DNA of 64,000 bases from Guptibacillus hwajinpoensis (GCF_020524165.1 NZ_JAIVKU010000004.1:868001-932000), one strand, 5' to 3'. Shown: positions 35,152 to 44,070, numbered from the stretch's first letter. Notes: generated by a model not told the origin, from the sequence alone. A program made the numbers and translations.

Positions 35152-36054
35152 TTACTCCGTTAACATCCCTTGCTTATCCGCCGCGCTTCGGATGCTCTCA
35201 TAATCTTCGTTACTTGCTTTCGTAAATCCAGACGCACCAAACGCATTTAAAATGGTTTCATCTTCAATAGATAAGAAAGCATTCTGCAGCTGATCAATTG
35301 TCTCTTCATCCGTCCCTTTTGAGACCGCCCACGGATATTGGAAAAGCTTTTCAGATTCCCAGATCACTTTCAGCTTATCTCCATCAATTTTCCCTGATTC
35401 AAGAAGCTGATTATAGATCGCACTATCAATGGCTCCTGCATCAACCTGTTTATTTTGTACAGATAAAGCTGTTGCATCGTGAGAACCTGTGTACGCTATA
35501 GAAGCAAAACGATTGTTATCTTGATCTTCAAAAACGCCTCGATCTTGAAGTTCAATTGAAGGAATCAAAGAACCAGAGGTTGAATTTGGATCACCAAACG
35601 CAAAACTTCTTTCTTCACTCTTTTCTAGATAGTCTTCAAGGGTATCCCACTCATTTTCTGTATTTGTAATGATATAAGAATGATAGAACGGCTCTCCATC
35701 AATCAGCTGCGTTACAATCGCCTTAGCCCCACTCTTCTCATGTGCAATCACATACGTAAGCGGTCCAAAATAAGCCATATCGATTTGATTATAATTCATC
35801 GCTTCAACGACACCGTTATAGTCAGGATAAGTTGTGATTTCTACATCACGATCCAACTTTTCGGAAAGTTCTCCCTGGAGTTTGGTCATCGCTTCTTCAA
35901 TTTCACCTTCTGTTTGAACTGGGATTACACCAATCGTAAAGGCGCTCTCTTCTTTTTTACTATTATCTGTTGAACCATTTTCGTTCTCATTTGAGCTACA
36001 TGCAGCAAGAATGCCTAACATCAGCACCATGACAAAAAGAACTGTTTTTTTCAT
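35152..36054 (-). CDS. phnD: Phosphonate-type substrate-binding lipoprotein
   Basis: 300 aa with signal peptide and lipobox LAAC (about 16-19), then a PhnD-type periplasmic-binding fold: FTIGVIPVQTEGE, MAYFGPLTYVIA, FGDPNSTSGSLIPS and GSHDATALSVQ. The DPNSTSG loop is a ligand-binding hallmark of PhnD/PtxB proteins. The ATG at 36054 follows GGGAGTGGAG, 23 nt after the selB stop; the longer frame from 36096 overlaps selB and is rejected. It begins the transporter part of the selB operon. Confidence 0.9.
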   Translation of the reverse strand: MKKTVLFVMVLMLGILAACSSNENENGSTDNSKKEESAFTIGVIPVQTEGEIEEAMTKLQGELSEKLDRDVEITTYPDYNGVVEAMNYNQIDMAYFGPLTYVIAHEKSGAKAIVTQLIDGEPFYHSYIITNTENEWDTLEDYLEKSEERSFAFGDPNSTSGSLIPSIELQDRGVFEDQDNNRFASIAYTGSHDATALSVQNKQVDAGAIDSAIYNQLLESGKIDGDKLKVIWESEKLFQYPWAVSKGTDEETIDQLQNAFLSIEDETILNAFGASGFTKASNEDYESIRSAADKQGMLTE

Positions 36055-36077
36055 TTTCTCCACTCCCTCATATCTTC

Positions 36078-37958
36078 CTAGCTTTCTAATCTCCAAAATC
36101 TCTCCTGATCTTTTCTTATGGTGTAGCCCTCATGATCAAGTTTTTCAAGGATCGGCACTAAATACTTACGACTTACATGAAGCACGTCTTTCGCTTGCTG
36201 TAATGTAAAGGCCTGCTCTGTTTCTGCCTTCAACGATTGAATGGCTTTCTTCCAACTTTCAATGTGAACGTAAAGCTCATCCGTTAATTTAACGGCTATG
36301 CCTTCCTCAATCACATAGCTCTTAAACTCTGCTTGATAGGTCACGGGAATTTGCTGCTCATTCATTAACCGATCGATCGGTGAAACGTTCATTCCTTGCT
36401 CTTCTAAATGGTTCAACACCTTTCTCATGCGCGTTTTCCAAGCGTCTGGAAGACTGGGCTCGAATGAGCTCAAGGCAAGAAACGGTCCAGATTGCTGTAA
36501 CGTTTCTTCAAGCTCAAAATGTAGAACGGCGTTAATTACTTTTATAGGATACCTTTGCGTCAACTCCTGCACGACCTCTGCTTTTCGAGGACCCTTTCGC
36601 ATTGGATACGCTTCATGAGTCGCTTTTAAATACGTGTGAATCGCTTCTACGACTCGTGCAAGAACGTTTCTTGAGGTCACGCCTCCATCAATAAAAACGA
36701 GGTAATCGTTCTTTTCAAGTTGTTGAAACGATTCCTCGTTTAAGCCGATTTGTTGCATTACCTGTTCTTTTGATAAAAGGTGCTCATGATCCAGCATCTG
36801 ATCAAGCTGTTCAGCCGGGGTTCCTTTCATCATTTGTTCAAACTTGGCGATTGTTTCCGCTCCAAACTTATATTTCTCTCCTGCCACATTGAGGATACTT
36901 CCTCCACCGATTGTTTCCACCGGAGATGGGCGCCTCAAGATAACCCGATCCCCTTTTTTAGCCGTAATAGGGTCATGAAGTCGAATCTGGCAAAAAAGCG
37001 ATTCTCGATTCCCCGCCTCAAGATTGTTGCGATCAAAAAATACAACCGTGCCTCGTACTTCTGCGGTTCCAATATGGACCGTTACTTCTGCTCTCTGTTT
37101 TAAATCATGAGACATCGTAAGAGCTTTCGTGAATGAAAGATCAATGGTCGATGTAACAGGATAGTGATTGGAGTTAACAATGACCTGTCCCCGAACCATC
37201 TGTTGCCGATCCATCCCTGCCAAATTAACCGCAACGCGTTGTCCTGCAAAAGCTCTCTCCACTTTTACGCTATGACTTTGCACCTGTCTTACTCTCGCTT
37301 CAATACGATTAGGAAGTAACGTAACAAGCTCTCCTTCTTTTAATTCTCCATCAAAAATCGTCCCTCTTGCAATCGTTCCATGACCTTGTAATGTAAACAC
37401 TTGATCAATCGGCAACCTCAGTGCACCAGCTTTATTTCTAGAAGGTACATTGACAAGAAAAGAGCGAATATTTTCTTTTAACTCTTCAACGCCTCTCCCA
37501 CTTTTAGCATCTACGATATGAATGCCGGATCCTTCAAATCCAGTTCCTTTTATGTATTCAAGAATATCTTCCTGAACGAGGGAAAGCATCTCTTCCTCTA
37601 CCATATCTGCTTTCGTAATCGCAATAATGGATCGTTGAATACCGAGAAGCGAAAGGATCTCTAAATGTTCTCTCGTTTGTGGCATGACTCCCTCATCAGC
37701 TGCCACAACTGGGATAACGAGATCAATACCAGCAACACCTGCAATCATTTGTCTGATAAACCGCTCATGACCCGGAACATCGATAATAGAGATCTTCATG
37801 TTATCCGATAAATGAAACGGAGCGAAACCTGGTTCGATTGAAATGTTTCGTTCTTTCTCTTCTTTTAGCCGATCTGTATCAACGCCTGTTAATGCGCGTG
37901 TCAATGTCGTTTTCCCATGATCAATGTGCCCGGCTAATCCAATAGTATAATAGTTCAT
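36078..37958 (-). CDS. selB: Selenocysteine-specific elongation factor SelB
   Basis: GTPase that carries Sec-tRNA(Sec) to SECIS-bearing UGA codons. 626 aa. G1 [11 protein letters not shown]3 [13 protein letters not shown]4 ITKADM. The EF-Tu-like domains are followed by C-terminal winged-helix repeats (about 380-626) that bind the SECIS hairpin. The ATG at 37958 has AGGTGA 4 nt upstream. Followed after 23 nt by phnD, so the transporter is probably cotranscribed. An 18-bp palindrome lies just upstream. Confidence 0.95.
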   Translation of the reverse strand: MNYYTIGLAGHIDHGKTTLTRALTGVDTDRLKEEKERNISIEPGFAPFHLSDNMKISIIDVPGHERFIRQMIAGVAGIDLVIPVVAADEGVMPQTREHLEILSLLGIQRSIIAITKADMVEEEMLSLVQEDILEYIKGTGFEGSGIHIVDAKSGRGVEELKENIRSFLVNVPSRNKAGALRLPIDQVFTLQGHGTIARGTIFDGELKEGELVTLLPNRIEARVRQVQSHSVKVERAFAGQRVAVNLAGMDRQQMVRGQVIVNSNHYPVTSTIDLSFTKALTMSHDLKQRAEVTVHIGTAEVRGTVVFFDRNNLEAGNRESLFCQIRLHDPITAKKGDRVILRRPSPVETIGGGSILNVAGEKYKFGAETIAKFEQMMKGTPAEQLDQMLDHEHLLSKEQVMQQIGLNEESFQQLEKNDYLVFIDGGVTSRNVLARVVEAIHTYLKATHEAYPMRKGPRKAEVVQELTQRYPIKVINAVLHFELEETLQQSGPFLALSSFEPSLPDAWKTRMRKVLNHLEEQGMNVSPIDRLMNEQQIPVTYQAEFKSYVIEEGIAVKLTDELYVHIESWKKAIQSLKAETEQAFTLQQAKDVLHVSRKYLVPILEKLDHEGYTIRKDQERFWRLES

Positions 37959-37975
37959 TTTCTCACCTGCCATCC

Positions 37976-37993
37976 TTTATTAACATTAATAAA
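37976..37993. repeat. 18-bp inverted repeat upstream of selB
   Basis: TTTATTAA-CA-TTAATAAA, 17 nt before the selB ATG and downstream of a TTGCAT (-35-like) element. Possible operator for the selB-phn unit (inference). Confidence 0.4.
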
Positions 37994-38404
37994 TGTAAGT
38001 TCAGGATGCAACTTTAAACCTTTGTACACCTAAAAAAGGCCACTCCTCTACTTTATGCATCGATGTATTTTTATACACCGCTGTATGATCTAAAAGTTAT
38101 TCACAGCTATCCACAGCACAAACTGTTATACCATTATCAGCGACCTGTATCATTCGCGAAACTGTATTAATTCGTTATAAAAAACTGTTACAATGAGCAA
38201 TTTGTCGAAATCACGAAAAGTGAAATACAAAACGATTTTTGTCGATTCCTACACAGAAGGAAAGTTCTCAGCCTAATTTGAATCTAAATTTGACTTTATT
38301 CGACAGATTTTCATTATTGCGCTAACTTAAAACCGCATTAGGTAAAACTTTACTTATAAATTTACTAATCATTTTATTAAAATAATCTTTTATGAGCACA
38401 TGCA
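37994..38404. other. Intergenic region between selB and tRNA-Sec
   Basis: About 410 bp, AT-rich. No gene with a convincing SD was found. It holds TGTAT-TTTT-ATACA (38064-38077) and several AT-rich stretches. No additional in-frame-UGA selenoprotein was recognised. Confidence 0.5.
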
Positions 38405-38433
38405 TTGCACATCTGAATTTCTTCCGTTACTAT
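38405..38433 (+). promoter_or_regulatory. Promoter of tRNA-Sec
   Basis: TTGCAC, 17-nt spacer, TACTAT; the predicted start is about 15 nt before the tRNA. Confidence 0.65.
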
Positions 38434-38454
38434 ATTAAAAGTACACTTCATTAT

Positions 38455-38551
38455 GGGGCTGGTTGTACGTCTGGTGAGTGCCACGGTCTTCAAAACCGCT
38501 TGGGAGGCGCGTGCCGTCTTCGGTGGGTTCGATTCCCACACAGTCCCGCCA
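38455..38551 (+). tRNA. selC: tRNA-Sec (anticodon UCA)
   Basis: 97 nt including the encoded CCA. Acceptor GGGGCTG pairs with CAGTCCC (one G-U), discriminator G. Anticodon stem-loop CGGT-CTTCAAA-ACCG gives UCA. A long variable arm precedes T-arm GTGGG-TTCGATT-CCCAC. The unusual length, long extra arm and UCA anticodon are diagnostic. Acceptor pair 8 appears mismatched (G-A). Opposite strand to selB, about 500 bp away. Confidence 0.95.
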
Positions 38552-39085
38552 ATTACACTGCAATCATTTGAAATTGTCATCTTATCTTCGTCCCTCTGAT
38601 CGGGGCATCCTTTGTAAGAAGAACGATCAACTCCTCACACGTTATTCATCCTTCAAACAAAACTATCAAGTTGAGATTAATTGAAACCATATAGAACTGC
38701 CGCCTTTTTCTTACGATTCTCTTTCTTGTTCGATATCTTTTAGTTTACATATTATGTAATGAGGAAACTTGTATAGCGAATTGAATTGTCTAACAGATGA
38801 AGAAATATGATGAAGCATTTTTTCTTTAATCCTATATGAACATGCTACATTTTTGTATAACACCATAAGGCTGTCAGTCCCACTCCCCTCCCCTCTTCTC
38901 AACCAAACAGCAGCTATTTCAATGATGACACGAATCGCGAACTTCATCTATTTGATCTTTTGTTTACACAAGAGGCTCTTCAAAAGTTCGTTAACTTTAA
39001 ATTAACTAGCCGTATCTCGTTGACTTGTGGTCACTTCGTTTCAGAAGTCATCAGATTCAACAGATGAAACGTAAACCTCACCCTC
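38552..39085. other. Intergenic region, right edge of the selenium island
   Basis: About 530 bp. A 78-codon frame on the minus strand (38711-38947) has no SD and no recognisable product. No tRNA-like remnant, integrase or direct repeat was seen to mark an insertion junction. Confidence 0.45.
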
Positions 39086-39114
39086 TTGATTAAAAAGCGC
39101 TTTCGGCGTATAAT
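39086..39114 (+). promoter_or_regulatory. Sigma-A promoter of yneK
   Basis: TTGATT, 17-nt spacer, TATAAT. Confidence 0.72.
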
Positions 39115-39161
39115 GTGACCGTATTCAACCAATTACAATAGTATGCCATGAGGTGAGTGCG

Positions 39162-39587
39162 TTGGCAGGATGGTTCCAGTGGTTTATCGTCGGATGGACT
39201 GTGATCTTAATATCATTGATTGCAATCGGTGGATTTTTTATGTTCCGCAAGTTTTTAAAACGCCTTCCGAAAGAAGATGGCAAGTCTATTCTCGACTGGC
39301 AAGAGCACTATATTGAACAAACGAAGCATATGTGGAGCAATGATCAGAAGAAACTCTTAGACGAATTAGTTGCCCCTGTCCCTGAATTGTTTCGCGATAT
39401 TGCGAAATATAAGATCGCAGGAACGATAGGCGAGCTCGCGCTAAGAGAAAAAGCGAATAACATGTCTCAGGATTTAATAATACGAGGCTATATTATTGCA
39501 ACTCCTAAGCGCGACCACAAATGGCTCATTAAAAAATTGAATGAAAAGCGAATCGACATGAGTCCTTATCATCATTTGCTCCAATAA
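39162..39587 (+). CDS. yneK: DUF2621 membrane protein YneK
   Basis: 141 aa with one N-terminal membrane helix (about 5-28), then a soluble basic domain (LDWQEHYIEQTKHMWSND). Matches YneK (DUF2621), function unknown. TTG at 39162 has GAGGTGAG upstream; a GTG at 39153 lies inside that SD. Right-hand flank of the selenium island and convergent with ccdC, as in B. subtilis. Confidence 0.75.
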   Translation: MAGWFQWFIVGWTVILISLIAIGGFFMFRKFLKRLPKEDGKSILDWQEHYIEQTKHMWSNDQKKLLDELVAPVPELFRDIAKYKIAGTIGELALREKANNMSQDLIIRGYIIATPKRDHKWLIKKLNEKRIDMSPYHHLLQ

Positions 39588-39622
39588 AAAACTCGTTTAG
39601 CATAAGCTAAACGAGTTTTTTT
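39587..39622. terminator. Bidirectional terminator yneK/ccdC
   Basis: AAACTCGTTTAGC-ATAA-GCTAAACGAGTTT with A and T tracts. Confidence 0.88.
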
Positions 39623-40124
39623 ATAACAATGTTTGATGGAGCCTTGTTCCATGTGTTCGACTTCGCTCTGTTTTCTTAAACTGATAATACATCGAAATTC
39701 TCCAAGGGACAATCATCCCGAAAGCCAGAACAAAGAAAAGCGAGCTTGTCTGAAGAACAGGTATTGATTCGCCAATAATTAATTTAAAAATAATCCGCAC
39801 TAAAAGCAACCCAATTAAAATAAACGCAAAAGCCTTTGAACGGGTTAAATAGATCTGATTATCTTTAATTTCAAACTTCGACGTTCGAATAAGTAACAAA
39901 GAAAAAGCCGCACCTACTGATAGCGCTTCAATTGCTTCGTACCACGGAACTCTTGCATCCGGAACGACAAACATTAAAAAACCGGTTGCCATAAAAAACG
40001 GCGGAAGTATAATTTTTCTTATTGTTGCAGGTTTTTTTGAAGCTTTCAACCTGATTACGACCATTGCAAGAGCCATTATTGCTCCGACAATTGTACTTAA
40101 AATCAGCATATTCTCATCCCTCAC
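39621..40124 (-). CDS. ccdC: Cytochrome c biogenesis protein CcdC
   Basis: 167 aa membrane protein with about four to five helices, matching CcdC/YneJ, encoded near ccdA in Bacillus. Its exact role in cytochrome c maturation is unclear. Separated from the upstream mrpB-like gene by a terminator, so it probably has its own promoter. Confidence 0.85.
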   Translation of the reverse strand: MRDENMLILSTIVGAIMALAMVVIRLKASKKPATIRKIILPPFFMATGFLMFVVPDARVPWYEAIEALSVGAAFSLLLIRTSKFEIKDNQIYLTRSKAFAFILIGLLLVRIIFKLIIGESIPVLQTSSLFFVLAFGMIVPWRISMYYQFKKTERSRTHGTRLHQTLL

Positions 40125-40184
40125 CTATACCGTACTACCCATCATTCCCATTGTATGTGGAAGAGACAAAAAATACAAGCGCAT

Positions 40185-40213
40185 GAAAAAAAGAACGGCC
40201 CTTAGCCGTTCTT
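40185..40213 (-). terminator. Terminator after the mrpB-like gene
   Basis: AAGAACGGC-TAAGG-GCCGTTCTT followed by TTTTTC on the minus strand. Confidence 0.85.
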
Positions 40214-40216
40214 TCT

Positions 40217-40675
40217 TTATGATTCACTTACTTTGGAAAGCTCTTCTTCCCCTTCATCGGCTGCGATACTTAAAATAATCGTCATCGTCACACCCACTAC
40301 TGTAAAATAAACGCCAAGGTCAAATAGCATAGCTGTCGCTAAATGGGAATGACCAAGAATCGGCAGTTCAAAATAAGCGTCCGTATGACTCAAAAAAGGC
40401 TGCCCGAATACGAATGAGCCAATTCCAGTTAACACTGCAATCAAAAGGCCAATTGGAATAAAATTCTTAAAGTCAATTCGTATGACTCTCTTCATCGTTT
40501 TGAAACCGTATGAGATATAAAGAAGAACCAGGGCACCAGCCGTCATTAGTCCACCAATAAAGCCCCCACCAGGCGCATTATGACCCGCGAAAAATAAGTA
40601 TATTGAAAATCCTAGAATGATAAAGACGATAATCGTCGTCGTCGTTTTAAGTATAAGGTCATTTGTTCCTTTCAA
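40217..40675 (-). CDS. mrpB: MrpB/MnhB-like Na+/H+ antiporter subunit (orphan)
   Basis: 152 aa with four membrane helices and the MnhB signature LFFAGHNAPGGGFIGGLMTAGALVLLYI. MrpB normally works only in the multi-subunit Mrp antiporter encoded by mrpABCDEFG; no other mrp gene is in this window. It starts 20 nt after ccdA in a two-gene unit, in the place where B. subtilis has the response-regulator-like ccdB (yneI). Confidence 0.88.
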   Translation of the reverse strand: MKGTNDLILKTTTTIIVFIILGFSIYLFFAGHNAPGGGFIGGLMTAGALVLLYISYGFKTMKRVIRIDFKNFIPIGLLIAVLTGIGSFVFGQPFLSHTDAYFELPILGHSHLATAMLFDLGVYFTVVGVTMTIILSIAADEGEEELSKVSES

Positions 40676-40695
40676 ACCATTGCACCCTTTCCTAG

Positions 40696-41406
40696 TTAAA
40701 ATCCTTGAAAGCCACCAAACAGGTTATTGACAAGGAATGACGTAAACATTGTCATAAAATTAAAGTATAGCAAAACGCCCATTACAATCATTAAGTACCC
40801 GCCAGCCTTCATAATGAACCGACTATTTTTCTTAATCCACTGCATTCGGCCGATAAAAAAGGACAGAATGAAAAAGGGTACTGAAAAACCAAGGGTATAT
40901 GCGACCATGTACATGAAGCCAGCCCCAGGATTAGAAACACCGAGCGCAATAACCGCAGCTAAAATCGGTCCTGTACAGGGCGTCCAACCTGCCGCAAATC
41001 CCATTCCAATTAAAACGGAGCCAATAAAACCAGATGGACGATTCCGGATTTTCAAGCGGCGATCTTTCATCAAAAAATTCGGTGTCCAAAAACCAACGAC
41101 AACAAGTCCAAAGACCACAATCAAAATAGCACCAACTTGTCGCAGAAGTTCTTTGTACTGAATAAACAAATTCCCAACTAGGGAAGTAGACATTCCTAAT
41201 ACAAGGAAAATAATCGAAAATCCGATGAGGAAGAAAATCGTATGAAAAATAGCTCGCCTTTGCATCATACCACGTTCTTCTTTCAAATCATCAACAGATA
41301 CCCCTGTGATATAGGAAATAAACGCCGGATAAAGCGGTAGTACACACGGTGAGATAAATGATAAAAAGCCGGCACCGAACGCTAAAAACAAGTTCAAATC
41401 TGCCAT
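40696..41406 (-). CDS. ccdA: Thiol-disulfide transporter CcdA
   Basis: 236 aa, six-helix DsbD-type protein passing electrons across the membrane for cytochrome c maturation and spore cortex synthesis. The reactive cysteines are in [14 protein letters not shown] and [17 protein letters not shown]. Length and motifs fit CcdA. Followed by the orphan mrpB-like gene. Confidence 0.92.
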   Translation of the reverse strand: MADLNLFLAFGAGFLSFISPCVLPLYPAFISYITGVSVDDLKEERGMMQRRAIFHTIFFLIGFSIIFLVLGMSTSLVGNLFIQYKELLRQVGAILIVVFGLVVVGFWTPNFLMKDRRLKIRNRPSGFIGSVLIGMGFAAGWTPCTGPILAAVIALGVSNPGAGFMYMVAYTLGFSVPFFILSFFIGRMQWIKKNSRFIMKAGGYLMIVMGVLLYFNFMTMFTSFLVNNLFGGFQGF

Positions 41407-41511
41407 TGAATTACTCCCTGTCTAATGCATGATCTTATCATGTGCATGTCATTACCATTTCAACCTTTATTGTAAACGATTTATCTTATTCAAACTATGA
41501 ACATTCGATAA

Positions 41512-42384
41512 CTATTTTTCTTCAGAGAAAAATTCTTCAAGCGTAACACCAGCTTTATGAACTTCAGTAGCGGCTTCTTTCCCTACATAGCGAACGTGCC
41601 ACGGTTCATACTGATAGCCAGTAATATCTTCTTTGCCTTTTAAGTAACGAACAACGAAGCCATATTCATGCGCATGCTCTGCTACCCACTGTCCTTCTGG
41701 TGTATTCCCAAACTCTTCGGTAAGAGAACTTCCGAGGGAAGGCGTGCTAATATCCATCGTTAACCCGGTCTGATGTTCACTCTGGCCAGCCTGAGCACTT
41801 ACCTGGTTCGCCACTTCTTCTCCACGCTGTTCAGCATTATAGGCAAAAATAGCTTCCTGACGCTCATAGGAGCGGTAACCAGAAACAGCTTTTAACTCAA
41901 ATCCATCGTCCTTCGCACCAGCAAACATGTCTTCAAGAGCGGTAGCCGCTTCCTGAACCATTAACCTTTTCGGATCGTCTTTCGGCGCATAGGAAGAGAC
42001 ATCTGGTTCAACAAGGTTTTTTGGAACAAAGTCAGAAGGAAGATTACGCTCCTTATTAGCGACAACGTAAATACTATCTGGATTTGTTACAGTCAGATTT
42101 CCACTCTTCTTTTCAACGGTTTCAGCCATGGTAGGATAGGCTACTGAATCATCCTGTTTTTCATCATCTTTTTGATCCTCACGATCTTGATTCCCTTCTT
42201 GGTTATCATTATTTTGATTGTCTTTGTTTTGAGTTTCATCGGTATTTGCTGAATGATTCGTTTGCCCTTCATTCTCCGTTTGATTCTCCTGCTGGTTCGA
42301 CGTTTGCGCATCATCTCCAGCCTGACATCCGGCTAAAAGCGCAAATGAAAGTCCTGTAGCTACTACTAAATTCTTCATTGTCAT
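41512..42384 (-). CDS. VanY-type D-Ala-D-Ala carboxypeptidase lipoprotein
   Basis: 290 aa. Lipobox LLAGC (about 16-20), a long Asn/Gln/Asp/Glu-rich low-complexity linker (about 25-80), then an M15B metallopeptidase domain. Zinc ligands are in SEHQTGLTMDIS and EPWHVRYVG, with GYRSYERQE as the family motif. It trims peptidoglycan stem peptides outside the membrane. An ATG two codons in (MKN) is an alternative start. Confidence 0.9.
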   Translation of the reverse strand: MTMKNLVVATGLSFALLAGCQAGDDAQTSNQQENQTENEGQTNHSANTDETQNKDNQNNDNQEGNQDREDQKDDEKQDDSVAYPTMAETVEKKSGNLTVTNPDSIYVVANKERNLPSDFVPKNLVEPDVSSYAPKDDPKRLMVQEAATALEDMFAGAKDDGFELKAVSGYRSYERQEAIFAYNAEQRGEEVANQVSAQAGQSEHQTGLTMDISTPSLGSSLTEEFGNTPEGQWVAEHAHEYGFVVRYLKGKEDITGYQYEPWHVRYVGKEAATEVHKAGVTLEEFFSEEK

Positions 42385-42464
42385 GTAAACACTTCCTGAT
42401 TTTTTATAGTCTAATCTATCATACCATCACACCAATTAGACCCGTCAACCAAAATTACTCCATA

Positions 42465-42491
42465 CAAAAAGCACTCTGTTACCAGAGTGCC
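42465..42491 (-). terminator. Terminator of yneF
   Basis: GCACTCTG-GTAA-CAGAGTGC then TTTTT on the minus strand. Confidence 0.85.
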
Positions 42492-42497
42492 GTTACG

Positions 42498-42725
42498 CTA
42501 TTTATCGTTGTTTGTCATTTGACTATTCATAGCCTTCATCATCTGATTAATCTTCTTCTGAGAAGGTTTCTGCCCCATCTGCATCATCATTACACGAAGC
42601 ATGTTTTCATTAATAGGGGGATTCTTCTTTAAATAGTCCATCATATATTTGCGGGCAATAAAAAAGCCAAGTGCTACTCCAGCAATCAACGCTAGCACGC
42701 CCACAAGCGTGTACATCCACCACAT
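42498..42725 (-). CDS. yneF: UPF0154 membrane protein YneF
   Basis: 75 aa with one membrane helix (about 5-25) and the family end [32 protein letters not shown]. Function unknown. Located after sirA as in B. subtilis. Confidence 0.9.
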   Translation of the reverse strand: MWWMYTLVGVLALIAGVALGFFIARKYMMDYLKKNPPINENMLRVMMMQMGQKPSQKKINQMMKAMNSQMTNNDK

Positions 42726-42817
42726 TCTAGATTTCCTCCTTATTCTTTCTCTTCCAATAGTGTACTACAACCCGTAATGATTATACAATAACGTCTACTA
42801 AAATAGTAGGAGTTTGT

Positions 42818-43261
42818 TCAAACTAGTTTCTGCTGTTTGATTGGGTTCAGCCATCCATATCGTCCTGATTGGAAGTCGATCGCAAAAAATGAAGGAGTTA
42901 ATTTTCGAATTACTTCAAAAAAGACCGTTTCAGCTTCCGTCCCACCGCTCGCATAGACATTCATTTTCTCACTTCTAACAAACAAGGAAGCATCGCTTTT
43001 CGACTGCTTAATACTTAACCGATGTCCTGCGTTTTTGTATTCATACGTACGGAAACCGCCGAGTTCATTGACAAGATAGGTGTTTAACTCTTCTTCTGCT
43101 ACAGGGTCAGTAATAAAGGCAACCTGTTTATCAAGAAGGTCTTTTTTATCTGTTTGGATCGCCTGCTTTCTTTCGAGGAAAAGTTGATACAAAAGATGTT
43201 CCTTACCAGCATAGTGAGCGGCGATTTGTTGTTTAACAAAATACATTTCATAATGCCTCAT
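42818..43261 (-). CDS. sirA: Sporulation inhibitor of replication SirA
   Basis: 147 aa. SirA binds DnaA and blocks new replication rounds once sporulation begins. The C-terminal stretch EAETVFFEVIRKLTPSFFAIDF and GRYGWLNPIK align by eye with B. subtilis SirA (YneE). ATG after GGGGGAAG. In B. subtilis tkt lies upstream; here a HesB-like gene does. Confidence 0.9.
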   Translation of the reverse strand: MRHYEMYFVKQQIAAHYAGKEHLLYQLFLERKQAIQTDKKDLLDKQVAFITDPVAEEELNTYLVNELGGFRTYEYKNAGHRLSIKQSKSDASLFVRSEKMNVYASGGTEAETVFFEVIRKLTPSFFAIDFQSGRYGWLNPIKQQKLV

Positions 43262-43378
43262 ACTACTTCCCCCTTATCAGAGAATCAGAATCAAGTCATA
43301 TAAAAAATAGTTTACACCACACTCTCTAAAAGGATTGTCTGAACCTGGAGCGGGACATCACTAGTTTTGTCGAAACAA

Positions 43379-43422
43379 AAAGGACCTGTACTATAACATA
43401 TATGTTATAGTACAGGTCCTTT
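43379..43422. terminator. 44-nt perfect palindrome, probable terminator
   Basis: AAGGACCTGTACTATAACA-TATA-(mirror half), with TTTTGTTT next on the minus strand. It ends the HesB-like gene. Its arm shares the 12-mer TGTTATAGTACA with that gene's promoter (43749-43760). Confidence 0.75.
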
Positions 43423-43427
43423 AACTG

Positions 43428-43712
43428 CTATGCCATACTCGGCAGGTCACAAAGAACGCCGCCGCAGCTTTCATCATAATCAAGTTTCATTTGATTAACA
43501 AACCATTGATCATCCGGTCGAACGAAGTAAGTAATGCCTCCGACTTCTTGCTTATAATCTTCATATGAAGGCCGATCAGACATGACTCCAAGGGAAAAAC
43601 CACCGCTGTCTCCACTTCCTGCATAACGCACAAACAATCTTAGACAATCACCGTGACCAAGTTCCATCTCGTTTTTGTAAAACTCAGCTGCAGAATCAGT
43701 TACAACAAACAT
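43428..43712 (-). CDS. HesB/YneR-like protein
   Basis: 94 aa, paralogue of YneR at 24 kb (VTDSAAEFYKNEMELGHGDCLRLFVR, GGFSLGV). Unlike YneR it has a C-terminal ESCGGVLCDLP that could supply cysteine ligands, plus GDC earlier. Fe-S or metal binding is possible but not shown. ATG 43712 chosen after AGAGGGCGGA; the longer frame overlaps the promoter. It occupies the position of tkt in B. subtilis. Confidence 0.78.
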   Translation of the reverse strand: MFVVTDSAAEFYKNEMELGHGDCLRLFVRYAGSGDSGGFSLGVMSDRPSYEDYKQEVGGITYFVRPDDQWFVNQMKLDYDESCGGVLCDLPSMA

Positions 43713-43748
43713 CCTATCCGCCCTCTCCGTTTTTGTATTAGTACATCT

Positions 43749-43788
43749 TGTTATAGTACAGTATAACGAATATTTAAAAAATTGCAAC
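43749..43788 (-). promoter_or_regulatory. Promoter of the HesB-like gene
   Basis: On the minus strand TTGCAA, 16-nt spacer, TATACT, followed by TGTACTATAACA, the 12-mer repeated in the downstream palindrome. Element positions are approximate at the upstream end. Confidence 0.6.
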
Positions 43789-43790
43789 CA

Positions 43791-43833
43791 TAAAAATAGC
43801 CTAATTTTGCTTTTAGCAAAATTAGGCTATTTT
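43791..43833 (-). terminator. Terminator of the SOS cluster
   Basis: AATAGCCTAATTTTGC-TAAAA-GCAAAATTAGGCTATT then T. Confidence 0.88.
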
Positions 43834-44070
43834 TTACTGAAGAAAGCTTCGATTTTTCTTACTTTCTTTCAATTTTTCTGGCGTTACATCTGTGCCTTCT
43901 TCATCCACTACTTTTATAGAGTGAAGCTGATTTTTGAAAGAAGAACGAAGGCTTGCTAGATATTCTTGGCGAAGATTCTTTTGTTCTTTTTTTTCAGCTT
44001 CTGTTAATGAAGACTCTTTTGATTTACGAGATAGCTCGTTAATTCGTTGAATTTTATCTTGAGAAAGCAT
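43834..44070 (-). CDS. ynzC: DUF896 protein YnzC
   Basis: 78 aa, MLSQDKIQRINELSRKSKE..., the UPF0291/YnzC family, a small helical protein of unknown function, last gene of the SOS cluster yneA-yneB-ynzC. ATG 44070 has AAAGGAG upstream; the longer frame from 44133 overlaps the yneB stop region. Confidence 0.9.
   Translation of the reverse strand: MLSQDKIQRINELSRKSKESSLTEAEKKEQKNLRQEYLASLRSSFKNQLHSIKVVDEEGTDVTPEKLKESKKNRSFLQ

Noticed and set aside
38711..38947. 78-codon minus-strand frame right of tRNA-Sec
   Set aside because: No SD, no recognisable motif and unusual composition. A real gene cannot be excluded but is not supported.
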